From: Caballeronia insecticola
GTDB taxonomy: Bacteria; Pseudomonadota; Gammaproteobacteria; Burkholderiales; Burkholderiaceae
Length of the DNA: 64,000 nucleotides
Direction of reading: 5' to 3'
Assembly (NCBI RefSeq): GCF_000402035.1
Contig: NC_021287.1
Coordinates: forward strand, 558,001-622,000
The position numbers and the translations under genes were made by a program. The notes below the pieces were generated by a model. It was not told the DNA's origin. It was given only the letters and a program-made list of their open reading frames with translations, and searched no databases. This document shows positions 8,581-18,986 of this stretch, piece after piece; position 1 is the first letter of the stretch, and every line of letters starts with the position of its first letter.

Positions 8581-10701
8581 ATGGACAGATATTGGAAGCT
8601 CAACGCTGCTGCGGTTCCCCCGGTCGCGCCAGACGGCAACACAGGCGGTTATCCGCAAGACGGCGACCCGTCGAGCGGTGTCGGAGGGACAGTTCCGGGC
8701 GCGTGGTGGCATTACCTCGTGACCGAGGAGATCCGCAACGCGATTCTTAAGCTCGGGGGGACGCCGGACTATCTGCGAACGGATCAGCTTGGCACGCTCA
8801 TCGCCGCGCAATTTGGCAGACTGTCTGCGGTGGATTCGATCTCTGCATTGCGCGGACTCGATTCGACTCATGTTACGCGCGCGATCGTGACCGGATATTA
8901 TGCGCCGCACGACGGCGGTGGCGGCATCTACGAATACGACGCGAGCGACAAGCAAAGCGCGGACAACGGCGGAACCGTGATCGTCGCGAACGATGCCGCT
9001 CGGTGGAAACTCTGCTTGAACGGCGACAGCGTGACTGCGCGTCAGTTCGGCTTGAAGGGGGATGGCGTTACGGATGACGCACCCGCTAACCGCCGCTTCC
9101 TGACTGCCTGCATGGCGCAGAACCTCAACGCGCAATACACGGACGGGGTTTATCTGTTCGCGACAACGTCGGGAAGCAATAATGTGCTGATTCCTGCTCC
9201 GTCAGGGATCGTGATGTACGGCGTAGGCAACGTAATTTTCAAAGCGGCCGACGGATTGAACAGCACGCGCAACTATGGTTTCAATTTCATCGGTCCTGAA
9301 GGAAGTACGGCGAGCAACACCGTCAATGGATTGACCGTCCGCAATATCACCTTCGACCACAACGGCGCAAACAACTTGCCGCGAGCCGGGCAGACGCCCA
9401 AGAATGCAGCCGTGCTGGTCTTGTACGGAAGCGATATCACGGTGGAGGACTGCGCGACCGTGAACAATCCTGGACGACAAGGCTTTTCGTTCGGCACCGC
9501 GGATGCCAACGGCACGCCAACATGCAGCCATATCATGGTGAGGCGCATTCGCGCGCGAAACGTGGCGCAATCCGTGCCGGGAAACACCGTCGCGAGTGAT
9601 CACTCGACCGTCTATGTCATCGCTCAGGACTTTCACGTCTTCGATGTGACCTGCTGGAACGACTCGCCTTGTAGTGTTTCAACGTGCGTCGAATTTCACG
9701 GCAGCTCGGGTCATGTCGACGGAATCCGCGCCTATAACTACGCCCAGCTTGCCAACTTCGCGGCATTGGTCTGCGACACGCACCACACGACGTTCGGCCC
9801 CGACCTTCGAGGCGAACAGCTGCTGGGAGGCATTACGTTTTGGTGCGCGGCGGGCCGGATGCTCGACGCGAAGGTCACAGGCGGTTATTTCCGCTTTCGC
9901 TATAACGTAGTGTCTTCCTTTAACGCCTTGCAGAATGTCGCAGCCGGAGCGAATTTCTCCCTGTCGTTCTGCAACGTCGATTTCGCGTACGAAGGCGGAG
10001 ATCAGACGGTCAACATTCCCGCAGGTCTGGCCATCGGGAACTTCAAGCGGCTCGTATTCAATCGCAATCGCGCGCGTGGCATCCTCGGGCGAGCGCTGCA
10101 AGTGTCGACGCCGGATACGACCACGCCGGCGTCAATCGAGGCAATCGGCAACGTGTTCGAGGACTGCTCGAACACGACCTTGGGCGGGGGCGCATATAAC
10201 TCCGCTATCGCGATTGCACCGGCAGCGTGCGTGTTCGATCGCATTTCGATCAGCGGCAACACGGCGAAAAAGTGCAAGACCTATCTCTGGGTTATAACCG
10301 ACGCGGCGATCACGATCAACGAACTCGAAAGCTTCGACAATATGATCGATGCGAGCATGAAACAAACAGGCTCGATCGGATGGAACAATCCGGTACTCGC
10401 GCCCGGAAGTATTCAATTGCGTCATACCGATAACATGCCAGCCGAACCGAGCGTGCGAGCCAGCGTTGGCAGCGTCATTCTCGATGCGACTACAGGCGTG
10501 CAATGGGAACGCATCGGCGCGGGAGAGTCGCGTGTCGGTTGGGCCGCGCGCTCCGTCGGCAATGCGCCGCCCACAACGAACTACTGGTCGATCGGTTCTC
10601 GCGTGCTGAACGCTGTGCCCGCGACCGGGCAACCGGAAGGCTGGGTATGCGTCACGACGGGCACTCCAGGCACCTGGAAGCCGTTGGCTAACATTCAGTG
10701 A
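8581..10701 (+). CDS. Orphan phage-type tail spike / pectate-lyase-fold beta-helix protein
   Basis: This 706-residue protein is built like a phage receptor-binding spike. Residues 1-75 resemble the N-terminal module of prophage tail fibres (GGYPQDGDPSSG, then WWHYLVTEEIRNAIL). Residues 157-166, GLKGDGVTDD, are the hallmark start of the pectate-lyase-3 / tailspike right-handed beta-helix. The body (about 170-600) is rich in short N/G/T-rich strands as in a parallel beta-helix. The end (GWVCVTTGTPGTWKPL) matches a C-terminal tail common in such spikes. There is no signal peptide. No other phage or tailocin gene is present in the flanking kilobases, so it is an orphan. It could be a prophage remnant, a spare receptor-binding module or a polysaccharide depolymerase. 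The specific substrate cannot be read. Confidence 0.8.
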   Translation: MDRYWKLNAAAVPPVAPDGNTGGYPQDGDPSSGVGGTVPGAWWHYLVTEEIRNAILKLGGTPDYLRTDQLGTLIAAQFGRLSAVDSISALRGLDSTHVTRAIVTGYYAPHDGGGGIYEYDASDKQSADNGGTVIVANDAARWKLCLNGDSVTARQFGLKGDGVTDDAPANRRFLTACMAQNLNAQYTDGVYLFATTSGSNNVLIPAPSGIVMYGVGNVIFKAADGLNSTRNYGFNFIGPEGSTASNTVNGLTVRNITFDHNGANNLPRAGQTPKNAAVLVLYGSDITVEDCATVNNPGRQGFSFGTADANGTPTCSHIMVRRIRARNVAQSVPGNTVASDHSTVYVIAQDFHVFDVTCWNDSPCSVSTCVEFHGSSGHVDGIRAYNYAQLANFAALVCDTHHTTFGPDLRGEQLLGGITFWCAAGRMLDAKVTGGYFRFRYNVVSSFNALQNVAAGANFSLSFCNVDFAYEGGDQTVNIPAGLAIGNFKRLVFNRNRARGILGRALQVSTPDTTTPASIEAIGNVFEDCSNTTLGGGAYNSAIAIAPAACVFDRISISGNTAKKCKTYLWVITDAAITINELESFDNMIDASMKQTGSIGWNNPVLAPGSIQLRHTDNMPAEPSVRASVGSVILDATTGVQWERIGAGESRVGWAARSVGNAPPTTNYWSIGSRVLNAVPATGQPEGWVCVTTGTPGTWKPLANIQ

Positions 10702-10770
10702 GGATGCGTCGAATCATGGCGCTACCGGAAGTCAAACACGGCGCCTGACGCGCCCGCCGTGCCCGAAACG

Positions 10771-10811
10771 AACGCGAGCGGCTTCCATTGTGATGGGAAG
10801 CCGCTCGCGTT
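10771..10811 (+). terminator. Strong hairpin after the tail-spike gene
   Basis: A perfect 16-bp stem: AACGCGAGCGGCTTCC (10771-10786) pairs with GGAAGCCGCTCGCGTT (10796-10811) around a 9-nt loop. It lies 70 bp past the spike stop and 74 bp past the stop of the convergent MFS gene, so it may serve both. No long U-run follows. Confidence 0.7.
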
Positions 10812-10884
10812 GACATCACAGTTCTCCGGGGCGCGTGGCGGCATCACTGAAATGACGAAGCTTGCCCGCCGAATTCAGTCGCCG

Positions 10885-12036
10885 TCAGCGCGCCACCCGC
10901 CGCTCCCACCACACCGCCACCAAAAACGCACAAGCCGCCGCCGTCAACACGCCGATCAACGCATCCGCCCCGACGCGTTGCATCAACGTCCCCGCAACGA
11001 TCGGCCCGCCGAAACTCGCGGCGCTCCACGACGTACCGACGATCGCCGTCGCCGAAACCAGCGACGGCCCGCGAAAGCGCTCGCCGCACGCAACGATCGA
11101 CAACGTATAGACACTGCCCGCCGCCGCGCCGATCACGAACAGCAGCGGCCAGCACAGCCACGGATACGCGACCGCCCACGGCAAAAACGGCAACAGCAGC
11201 GCGACGACGACGCCCGCGCCCGCATGCACCTTCGCGCGCCCGATGCGGTCGGCGAGCCAGCCGATGGGAAACTGCATCGTCGTGTCGCCGAACAGGATCG
11301 CGGATGCGAACAGCACGCCGACAGACTCGGCGACGCCGTGCGACATCGCGAAGAGCGGCATCAGCGAGAGCGCGAGCGTATCGAAGAGCGCAAAGAAGCC
11401 CGTGCCGATCACGAGCGCCGGCATGCGCGGCAGCACCTGGCGCCAGTCGCCATGTTCGCTTTCACCTTCGTCGGAAGCGAGCGACTGCGGCGTGCCGCGT
11501 ATCGATGCAAGCGCGGGCAACGCCAGCAGAAAAATCGCGCCGCAGATCGCGAAGCGCATCGACGGCAGTCCGCCGATCGCGCTGACGAGTACCGGCCCCA
11601 TCATCTGGAAAAGTGTGAAGTTGGTCGCATAGATGGCGACGACGCGGCCGCGCGTGGTGTCGTCGGCGAGTTGCGTGACCCATGCCTCGCCGATCGTGAA
11701 GAGCAGCATCAGCGCGGCGCCGAACAGCACGCGCAACACAGCCCACAGCCACAGACTCAGCGTGAATTGCATCGCGATGGTCGCGAGCGCCGCGACGAGC
11801 ACCGTCACGACGATCGTCTCGCGCGCACCCCAGCGCGCCGCGACCCGGCTCGCGAACGGCGCGACGGCCAGGCCGCCGCCGGCCTGCATCGCCGTCATCA
11901 GGCCGACGATGTCGCTGCCGTAGCCCGCCTGCGTGAGCGCGAGCGCCGTGAGCGGCAACGTCGCGCCGAGCCCCAGGCCGACCACCGCGACGCTCAGGAT
12001 CAGCGCGAGAAAATCGCGCGACAGAATGCGCTTCAT
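10885..12036 (-). CDS. MFS transporter, YcaD-like
   Basis: Inner-membrane transporter of the major facilitator superfamily, 383 residues. It has about twelve hydrophobic segments in two halves and the short loop motif VAPFASRVAARWGARE after the second segment, corresponding to the MFS motif-A loop. The LTQAGYGSDIVGLMTAMQAGG opening is reminiscent of small YcaD/sugar-efflux type MFS proteins, but the substrate is unknown. I chose the ATG at 12036 (MKRILSRDF). A GTG three codons upstream is possible. It follows the second MFS gene by 49 bp on the same strand and may be co-transcribed with it. Confidence 0.85.
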   Translation of the reverse strand: MKRILSRDFLALILSVAVVGLGLGATLPLTALALTQAGYGSDIVGLMTAMQAGGGLAVAPFASRVAARWGARETIVVTVLVAALATIAMQFTLSLWLWAVLRVLFGAALMLLFTIGEAWVTQLADDTTRGRVVAIYATNFTLFQMMGPVLVSAIGGLPSMRFAICGAIFLLALPALASIRGTPQSLASDEGESEHGDWRQVLPRMPALVIGTGFFALFDTLALSLMPLFAMSHGVAESVGVLFASAILFGDTTMQFPIGWLADRIGRAKVHAGAGVVVALLLPFLPWAVAYPWLCWPLLFVIGAAAGSVYTLSIVACGERFRGPSLVSATAIVGTSWSAASFGGPIVAGTLMQRVGADALIGVLTAAACAFLVAVWWERRVAR

Positions 12037-12085
12037 GCACCGCACCGCATCGGAACGCTCAGGCCGCTCAGACCGATCAGGCGGC

Positions 12086-13258
12086 TCAGGCGGCTTGTCC
12101 GATCGACATGCGGCGCGCGCGTTTGTCGAGCGTCGCCGATACGAGCGTCAGCCCGAACGCGCTCATCGCCATCAGAATGCCGACCCAGGGCAGCGACGTG
12201 AGCGGGGCGCCCGCGCCGATCACGCAGCCGCCGAGCCACGCGCCGGTCGCGTTGCCGAGGTTGAACGCGCCCTGATTCAGCGTGGACGCGAGATTCGGCG
12301 CATCGCTCGCGCGATTGACGATCAAAATTTGCAGCGGCGGCACGATCGCGAAGGCGAGCACGCCCCAGAAGAAGATCGTGATCATCGCCGGGATGGGCTC
12401 GTGCATCGTGCCCGCGAAGATCGTCAGAATGACGACGATCGCCAGCAGAAACGACAGCAGCGAGCGCAGCAGCTTCCAGTCGGCGAGCTTGCCGCCGAGC
12501 GTGCTGCCGACCGTGAGGCCGAGACCGAACAGCAGCAGCACATAAGTGACCGCGTGCGGCGAAAAGCCCGTGACGTCTTCGAGGATCGGCGTGATATACG
12601 TGAACACCGAGAACAGACTAGCCGACGCGAGCACGCTGATGCCGAGCACCATCAACACTTGCGGGTTCTTGAGCACGTCGAATTCGCGCAGGATGCTGGT
12701 GTCGCGCATCTCGATATGTTTCGGCAGGCACACGGCGAGCGCGCCCGCCGCCGCCACGCCGATCAGCGTGACGACCCAGAAGGTCGAGCGCCAGCCCGCC
12801 GCCTGGCCGAGCGCGGTGCCGAGCGGCACGCCGAGCACGTTGGCGAGCGTGAGTCCGGTGAACATCAGCGCAATGGCCTGCGCGCGGCGGTTGGGCGCGA
12901 CGAGATCGGCGGCGACCACCGAGCCGATGCCGAAGAACGCGCCGTGACAAAACGCAGTGACGATGCGCGCGCCCATCAGCACCCAGTAGTTGGGCGCGAG
13001 CGCGCACAGCAGATTGCCGACGATGAACACGGCAATCAGGTTCATCAGCGCCTTCTTGCGCGGCATCTTCGCGGTGACGACGGCGAGAATCGGCGCGCCG
13101 ACGGTGACGCCCAGCGCATAGCCGGATACCAGCATGCCTGCCGCCGGAATCGACACGGCGAGATCGCGCGCGACGTTGGGCAGCAGCCCCATGATGACGA
13201 ACTCGGTCGTGCCGATGCCGAATGCGGCAATAGCGAGTGCGAAGAGAGGCAAAGGCAT
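12086..13258 (-). CDS. MFS efflux transporter, AraJ-like (DHA1)
   Basis: A 390-residue inner-membrane MFS protein with twelve predicted segments. The N-terminal ALAIAAFGIGTTEFVIMGLLP and the following VARDLAVSIPAAGMLVSGYALGV are characteristic of the AraJ/NepI-type DHA1 efflux carriers, as is TVGAPILAVVTAKMPRKKAL (motif A region). Such carriers export sugars, nucleosides or drugs; the substrate here cannot be told. The ATG at 13258 opens directly on the first membrane segment. It is probably the first gene of a two-MFS unit and is divergent from the small exported protein at 13595. Confidence 0.88.
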   Translation of the reverse strand: MPLPLFALAIAAFGIGTTEFVIMGLLPNVARDLAVSIPAAGMLVSGYALGVTVGAPILAVVTAKMPRKKALMNLIAVFIVGNLLCALAPNYWVLMGARIVTAFCHGAFFGIGSVVAADLVAPNRRAQAIALMFTGLTLANVLGVPLGTALGQAAGWRSTFWVVTLIGVAAAGALAVCLPKHIEMRDTSILREFDVLKNPQVLMVLGISVLASASLFSVFTYITPILEDVTGFSPHAVTYVLLLFGLGLTVGSTLGGKLADWKLLRSLLSFLLAIVVILTIFAGTMHEPIPAMITIFFWGVLAFAIVPPLQILIVNRASDAPNLASTLNQGAFNLGNATGAWLGGCVIGAGAPLTSLPWVGILMAMSAFGLTLVSATLDKRARRMSIGQAA

Positions 13259-13594
13259 GGCGGAGGGCGACGATGTGTCACGCCAGGTCGCGCGTCGTCG
13301 GATTGAACGACGCAGGCGCCGAGGCGGAGTGGAAGGCTCGGATTGTACAGAAAGGTATTTTTTGATGCTGGTACAAACCCTTATGACAGCCGGCCCGCGC
13401 TATGCATTGCCGGAACGGATATTCTTGCGGACGCAATAGCCGCGCACGAGTCTTGCCCGCGCCGTGCCGTCATGCGTCAGATGTTTCCGGTAACAGGCTC
13501 GTCGGCGCGCGTTCGTTGCGCATCGCGGGCAATGGCCGGTGTTGGGAAAACGCAGCACAATCGCATGAGAAACTGCAGCACTAATCGAACGAAG
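13259..13594. other. Divergent intergenic region with a candidate operator
   Basis: The 336 bp between the AraJ-like gene and the rightward small exported protein hold no credible gene. The frame that extends the rightward gene upstream to 13343 lacks family character. TTGTAC (13343-13348) and GTACAA (13371-13376) form a dyad with 22 nt between arms, 85-118 bp upstream of the AraJ-like start. It is a candidate operator for the efflux gene. Confidence 0.35.
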
Positions 13595-14038
13595 ATGTCC
13601 CTGATCAAAAATATCCTCCGCACCGCGCTCGCTTCCGCGATCCTGTTCGCCACCCTCGCGCACGCCCAGAGCGACGCCGCAGGTCCCATCGTCACGAAGG
13701 CGGGCACGCTCAACTTTCTGCGCGACGAATCCGGCATGGCGGCGCTCATCGACACGCAGGTGTTTGATCGCTTCGACGCGAAGCGCATCGCACATTTCGA
13801 CGACGCATCGGGCGCGAATGGCGCCGTCGCGCGCATGCTCGTGCAGTCCGATACCGGCCCGGTGCTGTATGACTTCCGCCGCAATCCGCCGCTCGTGCAG
13901 CGCGTGGGTCAGCGCATGACGGTGAAGCGCGTGTTCTGGCAGGGCGACGAAGTGGTGATGCAGTCGAATCTCGGCTGGTTCGGCTTCCAGCGCGGCAAGC
14001 TCACGAAGCTGCAATCGTCGACGACGATCTACCACTGA
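13595..14038 (+). CDS. Small exported protein of unknown function
   Basis: 147 residues. It starts MSLIKNILRTALASAILFATLAHAQ, a clear Sec signal peptide with an AHA-Q cleavage site, so the mature protein of about 122 residues should be periplasmic or outside. The mature part contains alternating beta-strand-like segments and ends GWFGFQRGKLTKLQ. I recognise no catalytic motif. The start at 13595 was chosen because it opens the signal peptide. The upstream in-frame extension has no such logic. Its last 38 bp overlap, tail to tail, the end of pdeM on the other strand. Function unknown; a lineage-specific protein is likely. Confidence 0.7.
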   Translation: MSLIKNILRTALASAILFATLAHAQSDAAGPIVTKAGTLNFLRDESGMAALIDTQVFDRFDAKRIAHFDDASGANGAVARMLVQSDTGPVLYDFRRNPPLVQRVGQRMTVKRVFWQGDEVVMQSNLGWFGFQRGKLTKLQSSTTIYH

Positions 14039-14690
14039 GCGGAAACACGCGTTCGCCCGCGATCACATAGACGGATTCGCCGCGCACGTTGCCGTTCACT
14101 TCGAAACCGCCGGTGAACGCGCCGAAAGCGGGCAGCACGCCCGCGCGCGGCCCGAAGCGAAAGCACGGCAAGCGCACGCTGTCGCGGCGCGTCGCGAGCC
14201 GGTAGACCGGATGCTCGTGACCGGCGAGGGCATACGCGCCTTCCGCCGTCTGCGGATGATGGCACAGCGCCCACGGTCCCAGCCGATGCGGCTCCTTCAC
14301 GACATCGACGCCGAATGCGGCAGGCAGCGCGCCCGCGTGCCGGTCGTGATTGCCTTCGACCAGCACGAGCCGCAACGCGCGATGCTGCGCGCGCCACGCG
14401 GCGAGCGCGTCGAGCGTTTCATCGGCGTGGGATTCGCGCGCGTGCAGCAGATCGCCGAGAAAGACGACCGACTCCGGCCGATGCATCGCGACGAGCGCGC
14501 CCAGCCGCGCAAGCGTCTCGCCGGTCGTGCCGGCGGGCACCGGAATGCCGCGCGCGCGGAACACGGCGTCCTTGCCGAAGTGCGCATCGGCGATGAACAA
14601 CGTTTTGAGGAGCGGATCGAAGGCCGCGCGCTCGGAAGAGAGCATCAGCGCGTGGCCGTTCACTTCGATGGTCAGTGCCTCGATGGACAT
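14001..14690 (-). CDS. pdeM: Ligase-associated metallophosphoesterase PdeM
   Basis: Calcineurin-fold metallophosphoesterase, 229 residues, with the metal-ligand motifs in order: DAH at 35-37, GDLLHAR near 77, GNHD near 116 and AGHEHPV further on. In other bacteria this family is the phosphoesterase encoded with an Lhr helicase, an ATP-dependent ligase and an MBL-fold exonuclease in a DNA repair cluster. Exactly those three genes lie upstream here on the same strand, with a 13-bp gap to lhr. It is the last gene of the operon. Its 3' end overlaps the convergent small exported gene by 38 bp. The physiological substrate is unknown. Confidence 0.9.
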   Translation of the reverse strand: MSIEALTIEVNGHALMLSSERAAFDPLLKTLFIADAHFGKDAVFRARGIPVPAGTTGETLARLGALVAMHRPESVVFLGDLLHARESHADETLDALAAWRAQHRALRLVLVEGNHDRHAGALPAAFGVDVVKEPHRLGPWALCHHPQTAEGAYALAGHEHPVYRLATRRDSVRLPCFRFGPRAGVLPAFGAFTGGFEVNGNVRGESVYVIAGERVFPLSGRSSSTIAAS

Positions 14691-14703
14691 GGTGGATGGC
14701 CGT

Positions 14704-17322
14704 TTATGTCGTCGCCGCCTTTTCCAGATCCGCGAGCATGCGCCCGACGCGATCCGACAGCTTCTCCGTGCTCACTTTCTCCCGCAGCCGCGCGACGATC
14801 AGCGGAAACGCGAACGGCGTCGGCTTCTTCGGATGCCTCAGCGCGAGCCGGCTTTCGTTCATGCGTTCGAGCGCCGCGCGGATGCGCCCGAGTTCCAGTT
14901 CCTGCAACATCACTTCCTGATCGGCCTGGGACAGCAGCAGATTGGCGCTGTCGTGCTTGCGAAACACTTCATAGAACAGGCCGCTCGACGCCTGCAACTG
15001 CCGCGCGCTTTTTTGCTGTCCCGGATGGCCCTGATAGATCAGGCCCGCCACGCGCGCGATCTCGCGAAAGCGCCGCGCTGAAAGCTCGGATGCGTTCAGG
15101 CTGGCGAGAATATCGTGTTCCAGATTCTCCGGCGAAAACAGCCCTTCTTCGATGAGCGTCTCCCAGTCGAACGGCTGCGCCGACAACAATTCGAAGCCGT
15201 AATCGTTCATCGAAATGGAGAAGGTGCCGGGCCGGTCGCGAGCGGCGCGCCAGCCGATCAGCGAACCCAGTCCGATATGCGCCATGCGTCCGGCGAACGG
15301 ATAGCAGAAGAAATGATGCCCCTCGCGCGAGCGCACGAGTTCGACCACCAGCACGCCCGGCCCCGGCAGCGCGGACCACTTCGCCTGCAGGTCGAGCAGC
15401 GGTTTGACGGCGCGCATTTCGGGCTCGTCGAAGATGCCGTCGTTGGCGCGCGCGAGCATCACGAGCGCGGCATCCGCCAGTTCCGACGACAGCGGCATCT
15501 TGCTGCCCGCCCATTGCGGCATCGCGCCGCGCGAGGAGGTCGCGCGCTTCACGTATGCGGTCATATCGCGCACACGGATGAGTTCGAGCGTGCGTCCGCC
15601 GAACGTGAAGACATCGCCGGGCTTCAGACGCGAGATGAACGATTCCTCCATCGCGCCAATGCGCCCGCCCGTCATATACGCGACGCTGATGGTCGCGTTT
15701 GCCACGATCGTCCCGACGTTGTTGCGATGCCTGCGCACGAGATCCTCGCGCGGCACGCGATACATGCCGTCATCGTCTTTCACGACGCGATGAAAATCCG
15801 GATACGCCGCAAGCGACGTCCCGCCGCGCTCGACGAACGCCAGCGCCCAGTCGAACTCGGCTTGCGTGAGATCGCGATAAGCGTAGGCCGTGCGCACTTC
15901 GCCGATCATCTCGCCGGGTTCGAAGCCGCCGCCGATCGCCACGGTCACGAGATGCTGCACGAGCACGTCGAGCGGCTTGAGCGGCATCTCGCGGCCTTCG
16001 ATGCGGCGCTCGCCGATGGCCCATCGCGCCGCCGCCGCCTCGACGAGTTCGAGCGCGTGCGTCGGCACGATGGTCACGCGCGAGGCACGGCCCGGCGCGT
16101 GACCCGAGCGGCCCGCGCGCTGCATGAGCCGCGCGACGCCCTTCGGCGAGCCGATCTGGAACACGCGGTCGACCGGCAGGAAATCGACGCCGAGATCGAG
16201 ACTCGACGTGCAGACAACCGCCTTCAGTTGCCCGTTCTTGAGTCCGAGTTCGACCCAGTCGCGCACTTCCTTGTCGAGCGAGCCGTGATGCAGCGCGAGC
16301 AGGCCCGCCCATTCCGGGCGCAGTTCGAGCAGCGCGCGATACCAGATTTCGGATTGCGAGCGCGTGTTCGTGAAGACGAGCGAGCTTTGCGCATGTTCGA
16401 TTTCATCGGCGACGGGGCCGACCTGGCGCACGCCGAGATGTCCGCCCCACGGAAAACGCTCGATCGTCTCCGGAATCAGCGTATCGACGACGAGTGTTTT
16501 CGGCTGCGCGCCGCGCACGACCACGCGCGGCGTCCGCACGGGATGAAGCAGCGCGTCGTGCGCGAGCGCGAGATTGCCCAGCGTGGCAGAGAGCCCCCAG
16601 ATTTGCAGATCGGGACGCCAGCGCGCGAGGCGGGCGAGCGCCAGTTGCGTCTGCGTGCCGCGCTTGTTGCCGAGCAACTCGTGCCATTCATCGACGACGA
16701 CCAACCGCACGCGCGACAAATCCTCGCGGGCGTTTGCGCGCGTCAACATCAGCGTGAGGCTCTCGGGTGTCGTCACGAGCGCGGAGGGCATGCGGCGGCT
16801 CTGACGGGCGCGTTCCGTCGATGATGTGTCGCCCGTGCGCAGCCCGACCGTCCACGGCACCGACAGTGCGCTGACGGCGGCCTGCAGCGCGCGGGCGGTG
16901 TCGGCGGCGAGTGCGCGCATCGGCGTGATCCATAGCACGGTGAGCGGCGCGGGCAACGCGTTGCGCTTGGGCGGCGTATCCGGGTGGGCAGGGGCAGCGT
17001 AAGCGGCGAGTGCGCCGAGCCAGACCGCCCAGGTTTTGCCTGCGCCGGTCGTCGCGTGCAAGAGGCCGCTCGCGCCGGATTCGATCGCGCGCCACGCCTC
17101 GCGCTGAAACTCGAACGGCTGCCAGCCGCGTGCATCGAACCAGCGCGCGATGCGCTCGTCGATGTGTTTCGCCGCTTCGTTCTCGTCGTAGGCGAGCGGC
17201 GCGGGCGTGAAAAGTTCGGCGGCCGCGTCGAGCTTCGCCTGCGCGGCGCGCGTGCGCGGCACACGACGCGGGCGCGGACGCGGCGTGCGCCGCCCTTCCT
17301 TGTCCGCCTCGGGCGCGCTCAT
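14704..17322 (-). CDS. lhr: Ligase-associated Lhr-type DEXH helicase
   Basis: Superfamily 2 ATP-dependent nucleic-acid helicase, 872 residues, of the Lhr-Core type. Seen directly: a Q-motif-like FEFQREAW (70-77), Walker A TTGAGKT (91-97), motif Ib TTPESL (184-189), DEWH (211-214) as the DEXH box, SATLGN as motif III, and QRAGRSGH as motif VI, followed by the long winged-helix and Lhr-specific C-terminal region. The ATG at 17322 overlaps the ligase stop (ATGA), which settles the start; the longer frame upstream shadows the ligase gene. Characterised relatives are 3'-to-5' DNA translocases. Third gene of the repair operon, so probably acting with the ligase, exonuclease and PdeM. Confidence 0.94.
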   Translation of the reverse strand: MSAPEADKEGRRTPRPRPRRVPRTRAAQAKLDAAAELFTPAPLAYDENEAAKHIDERIARWFDARGWQPFEFQREAWRAIESGASGLLHATTGAGKTWAVWLGALAAYAAPAHPDTPPKRNALPAPLTVLWITPMRALAADTARALQAAVSALSVPWTVGLRTGDTSSTERARQSRRMPSALVTTPESLTLMLTRANAREDLSRVRLVVVDEWHELLGNKRGTQTQLALARLARWRPDLQIWGLSATLGNLALAHDALLHPVRTPRVVVRGAQPKTLVVDTLIPETIERFPWGGHLGVRQVGPVADEIEHAQSSLVFTNTRSQSEIWYRALLELRPEWAGLLALHHGSLDKEVRDWVELGLKNGQLKAVVCTSSLDLGVDFLPVDRVFQIGSPKGVARLMQRAGRSGHAPGRASRVTIVPTHALELVEAAAARWAIGERRIEGREMPLKPLDVLVQHLVTVAIGGGFEPGEMIGEVRTAYAYRDLTQAEFDWALAFVERGGTSLAAYPDFHRVVKDDDGMYRVPREDLVRRHRNNVGTIVANATISVAYMTGGRIGAMEESFISRLKPGDVFTFGGRTLELIRVRDMTAYVKRATSSRGAMPQWAGSKMPLSSELADAALVMLARANDGIFDEPEMRAVKPLLDLQAKWSALPGPGVLVVELVRSREGHHFFCYPFAGRMAHIGLGSLIGWRAARDRPGTFSISMNDYGFELLSAQPFDWETLIEEGLFSPENLEHDILASLNASELSARRFREIARVAGLIYQGHPGQQKSARQLQASSGLFYEVFRKHDSANLLLSQADQEVMLQELELGRIRAALERMNESRLALRHPKKPTPFAFPLIVARLREKVSTEKLSDRVGRMLADLEKAATT

Positions 17323-18986
17323 GCCGTCGCCTCGTTCAGAAAGCCCTTGAGCATGTCGAGCGTGTCGGCGTCGTCGATGGCCTTGTCCGTGCGCCAGCGC
17401 AGCATGCGCGGAAAACGCACCGCAATGCCCGACTTGTGCCGCGGGCTCGCCTGAATGCCCTCGAAGCCGATTTCGAAGACGAGCGTCGGCGTGACGCTGC
17501 GCACCGGCCCGAATTTCTCGATGGTCGTCTTGCGCACGACGGCATCGACCTGACGCATTTCTTCGTCGGTGAGGCCGGAATAGGCCTTGGCGAACGGCAC
17601 CAGCGTGCGCACGCCGTCGGCTTCGTCCCATACGGCGAAGGTGAAATCCGTGTAGAGGCTCGCGCGCCGGCCGTGGCCGCGTTGCGCGTAGAGCAGCACG
17701 GCGTCGATCGAATACGGATCGATCTTCCACTTCCACCACGTCCCCGACGCCTTCGTGCGGCCGACGCCGTACATCGACGCGCGCTCCTTGAGCATCAGCC
17801 CCTCGACGCCGCGCGCGCGGCTTTCGTCGCGCAACGCGGCAAGCGTGGGCCAGTCCGGTGCGACGACCATCGGCGAGACGCGCAGCAAGTCCATCGCGAG
17901 CGAGGTGGACAGTGCTTGCGCGAGCGCGTCGAGCCGCGCCCGGCGCGCATGCAGCGGCTCGGTGCGCAGATCGCGGCCGTTTTCTTCGAGCAGGTCGTAG
18001 GCGAGCAGCGCGGCGGGCGAATCGGCGAGCACCTTCTTCGTGAGCGACTTGCGCGTGATGCGCGGCTGCAGGCGAGCGAACGGCAAGGGCGCGGCGCCGC
18101 CCGGCTCCCACGCGAGAATTTCCCCGTCGATGACCGTGCCGTCGGGCAGCGCCGCGCCCAGGCTCGCCAGCTCCGGAAAGCGTTCGGTGACGAGATCCTC
18201 GCCGCGCGACCAGATCCACACGCGGCCCGCGCGCTTGACGATCTGCGCGCGAATGCCGTCCCACTTCCATTCGGCGATCCAGTCCGCGGGCGAGCCGAGC
18301 GTCGCCGGATCGGCCTGCAACGGATGCGCGAGAAAGAACGGATAGGGCAGGCCGATATCGCTTTCGTGCGGCGTGTCGATGTCGTCGCCTTGCGCTTCCG
18401 GCGCGATCAGCCGCAGATAGCGCGCGGCGCTCGGCGCCTGGCGCGAATCCGTCCAGCCGACCATGCGTTGCGCGATGCGCTTGTGATCGACGCCCGCGAC
18501 CACGGCCAGCGCGCGCACCACGAGCTGCCGCGCAACGCCAACTCTAAAGCCGCCGCCGATCAGCTTCGTGAGGAGAAAACGCTCGCTCCAGTTCAGTTCG
18601 TCCCAATAGCTCAGCAGCCGCTCGCGCAATTCGGCGGGGCTCGCGCCGCGCAGCGTCAGCACGCGTTCCTCGATCCATTGCGCGAGCCCCAGCGACGATT
18701 CGCCCGACGCCGGCGGCAGCACATGCGCGATGGTTTCGGCGAGATCGCCGACCGCCTGATACGACTCGTCGAAGAGCCATTCCGGCAGGCCCGCGCGCTC
18801 GCGCGCGAGTTCCGTGAGCTGGCGCGTCGGCACCGACTGGCGCGGCTTGCCGCCGGCGAGAAAGTACGACGCCCACGCCGCGTCTTCCGGCTCCGCGCCC
18901 GAGAAATACGCGATCAGCGCTTCGAGTTTTTCGTTGGTCGACGTGGTCGCGTCGAGCGCGGTGTAGAGCGTCGCGAAGCGTCTCAT
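17319..18986 (-). CDS. ATP-dependent DNA ligase of the Lhr-associated cluster
   Basis: 555-residue ATP-dependent DNA ligase. The N-terminal ~220 residues form the alpha-helical DNA-binding domain seen in archaeal/eukaryotic-type ligases (for example [21 protein letters not shown]). The nucleotidyltransferase motif I is EWKWDGIR, with K241 as the expected AMP-accepting lysine. Motif III ([11 protein letters not shown]), motif IIIa, motif IV ([17 protein letters not shown]) and motif V (WWKWKID) follow, then an OB-fold. Start at 18986 overlaps the exonuclease stop by 4 bp. Bacteria of this group also have an NAD-dependent LigA for replication. This enzyme is presumably a repair ligase working with the neighbouring exonuclease and helicase. 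Confidence 0.94.
   Translation of the reverse strand: MRRFATLYTALDATTSTNEKLEALIAYFSGAEPEDAAWASYFLAGGKPRQSVPTRQLTELARERAGLPEWLFDESYQAVGDLAETIAHVLPPASGESSLGLAQWIEERVLTLRGASPAELRERLLSYWDELNWSERFLLTKLIGGGFRVGVARQLVVRALAVVAGVDHKRIAQRMVGWTDSRQAPSAARYLRLIAPEAQGDDIDTPHESDIGLPYPFFLAHPLQADPATLGSPADWIAEWKWDGIRAQIVKRAGRVWIWSRGEDLVTERFPELASLGAALPDGTVIDGEILAWEPGGAAPLPFARLQPRITRKSLTKKVLADSPAALLAYDLLEENGRDLRTEPLHARRARLDALAQALSTSLAMDLLRVSPMVVAPDWPTLAALRDESRARGVEGLMLKERASMYGVGRTKASGTWWKWKIDPYSIDAVLLYAQRGHGRRASLYTDFTFAVWDEADGVRTLVPFAKAYSGLTDEEMRQVDAVVRKTTIEKFGPVRSVTPTLVFEIGFEGIQASPRHKSGIAVRFPRMLRWRTDKAIDDADTLDMLKGFLNEATA

Noticed and set aside
14704..18270. 1188-codon version of the Lhr gene
   Set aside because: The N-terminal third reads the ligase gene in the wrong frame; the ATG at 17322 overlapping the ligase stop is the true start.
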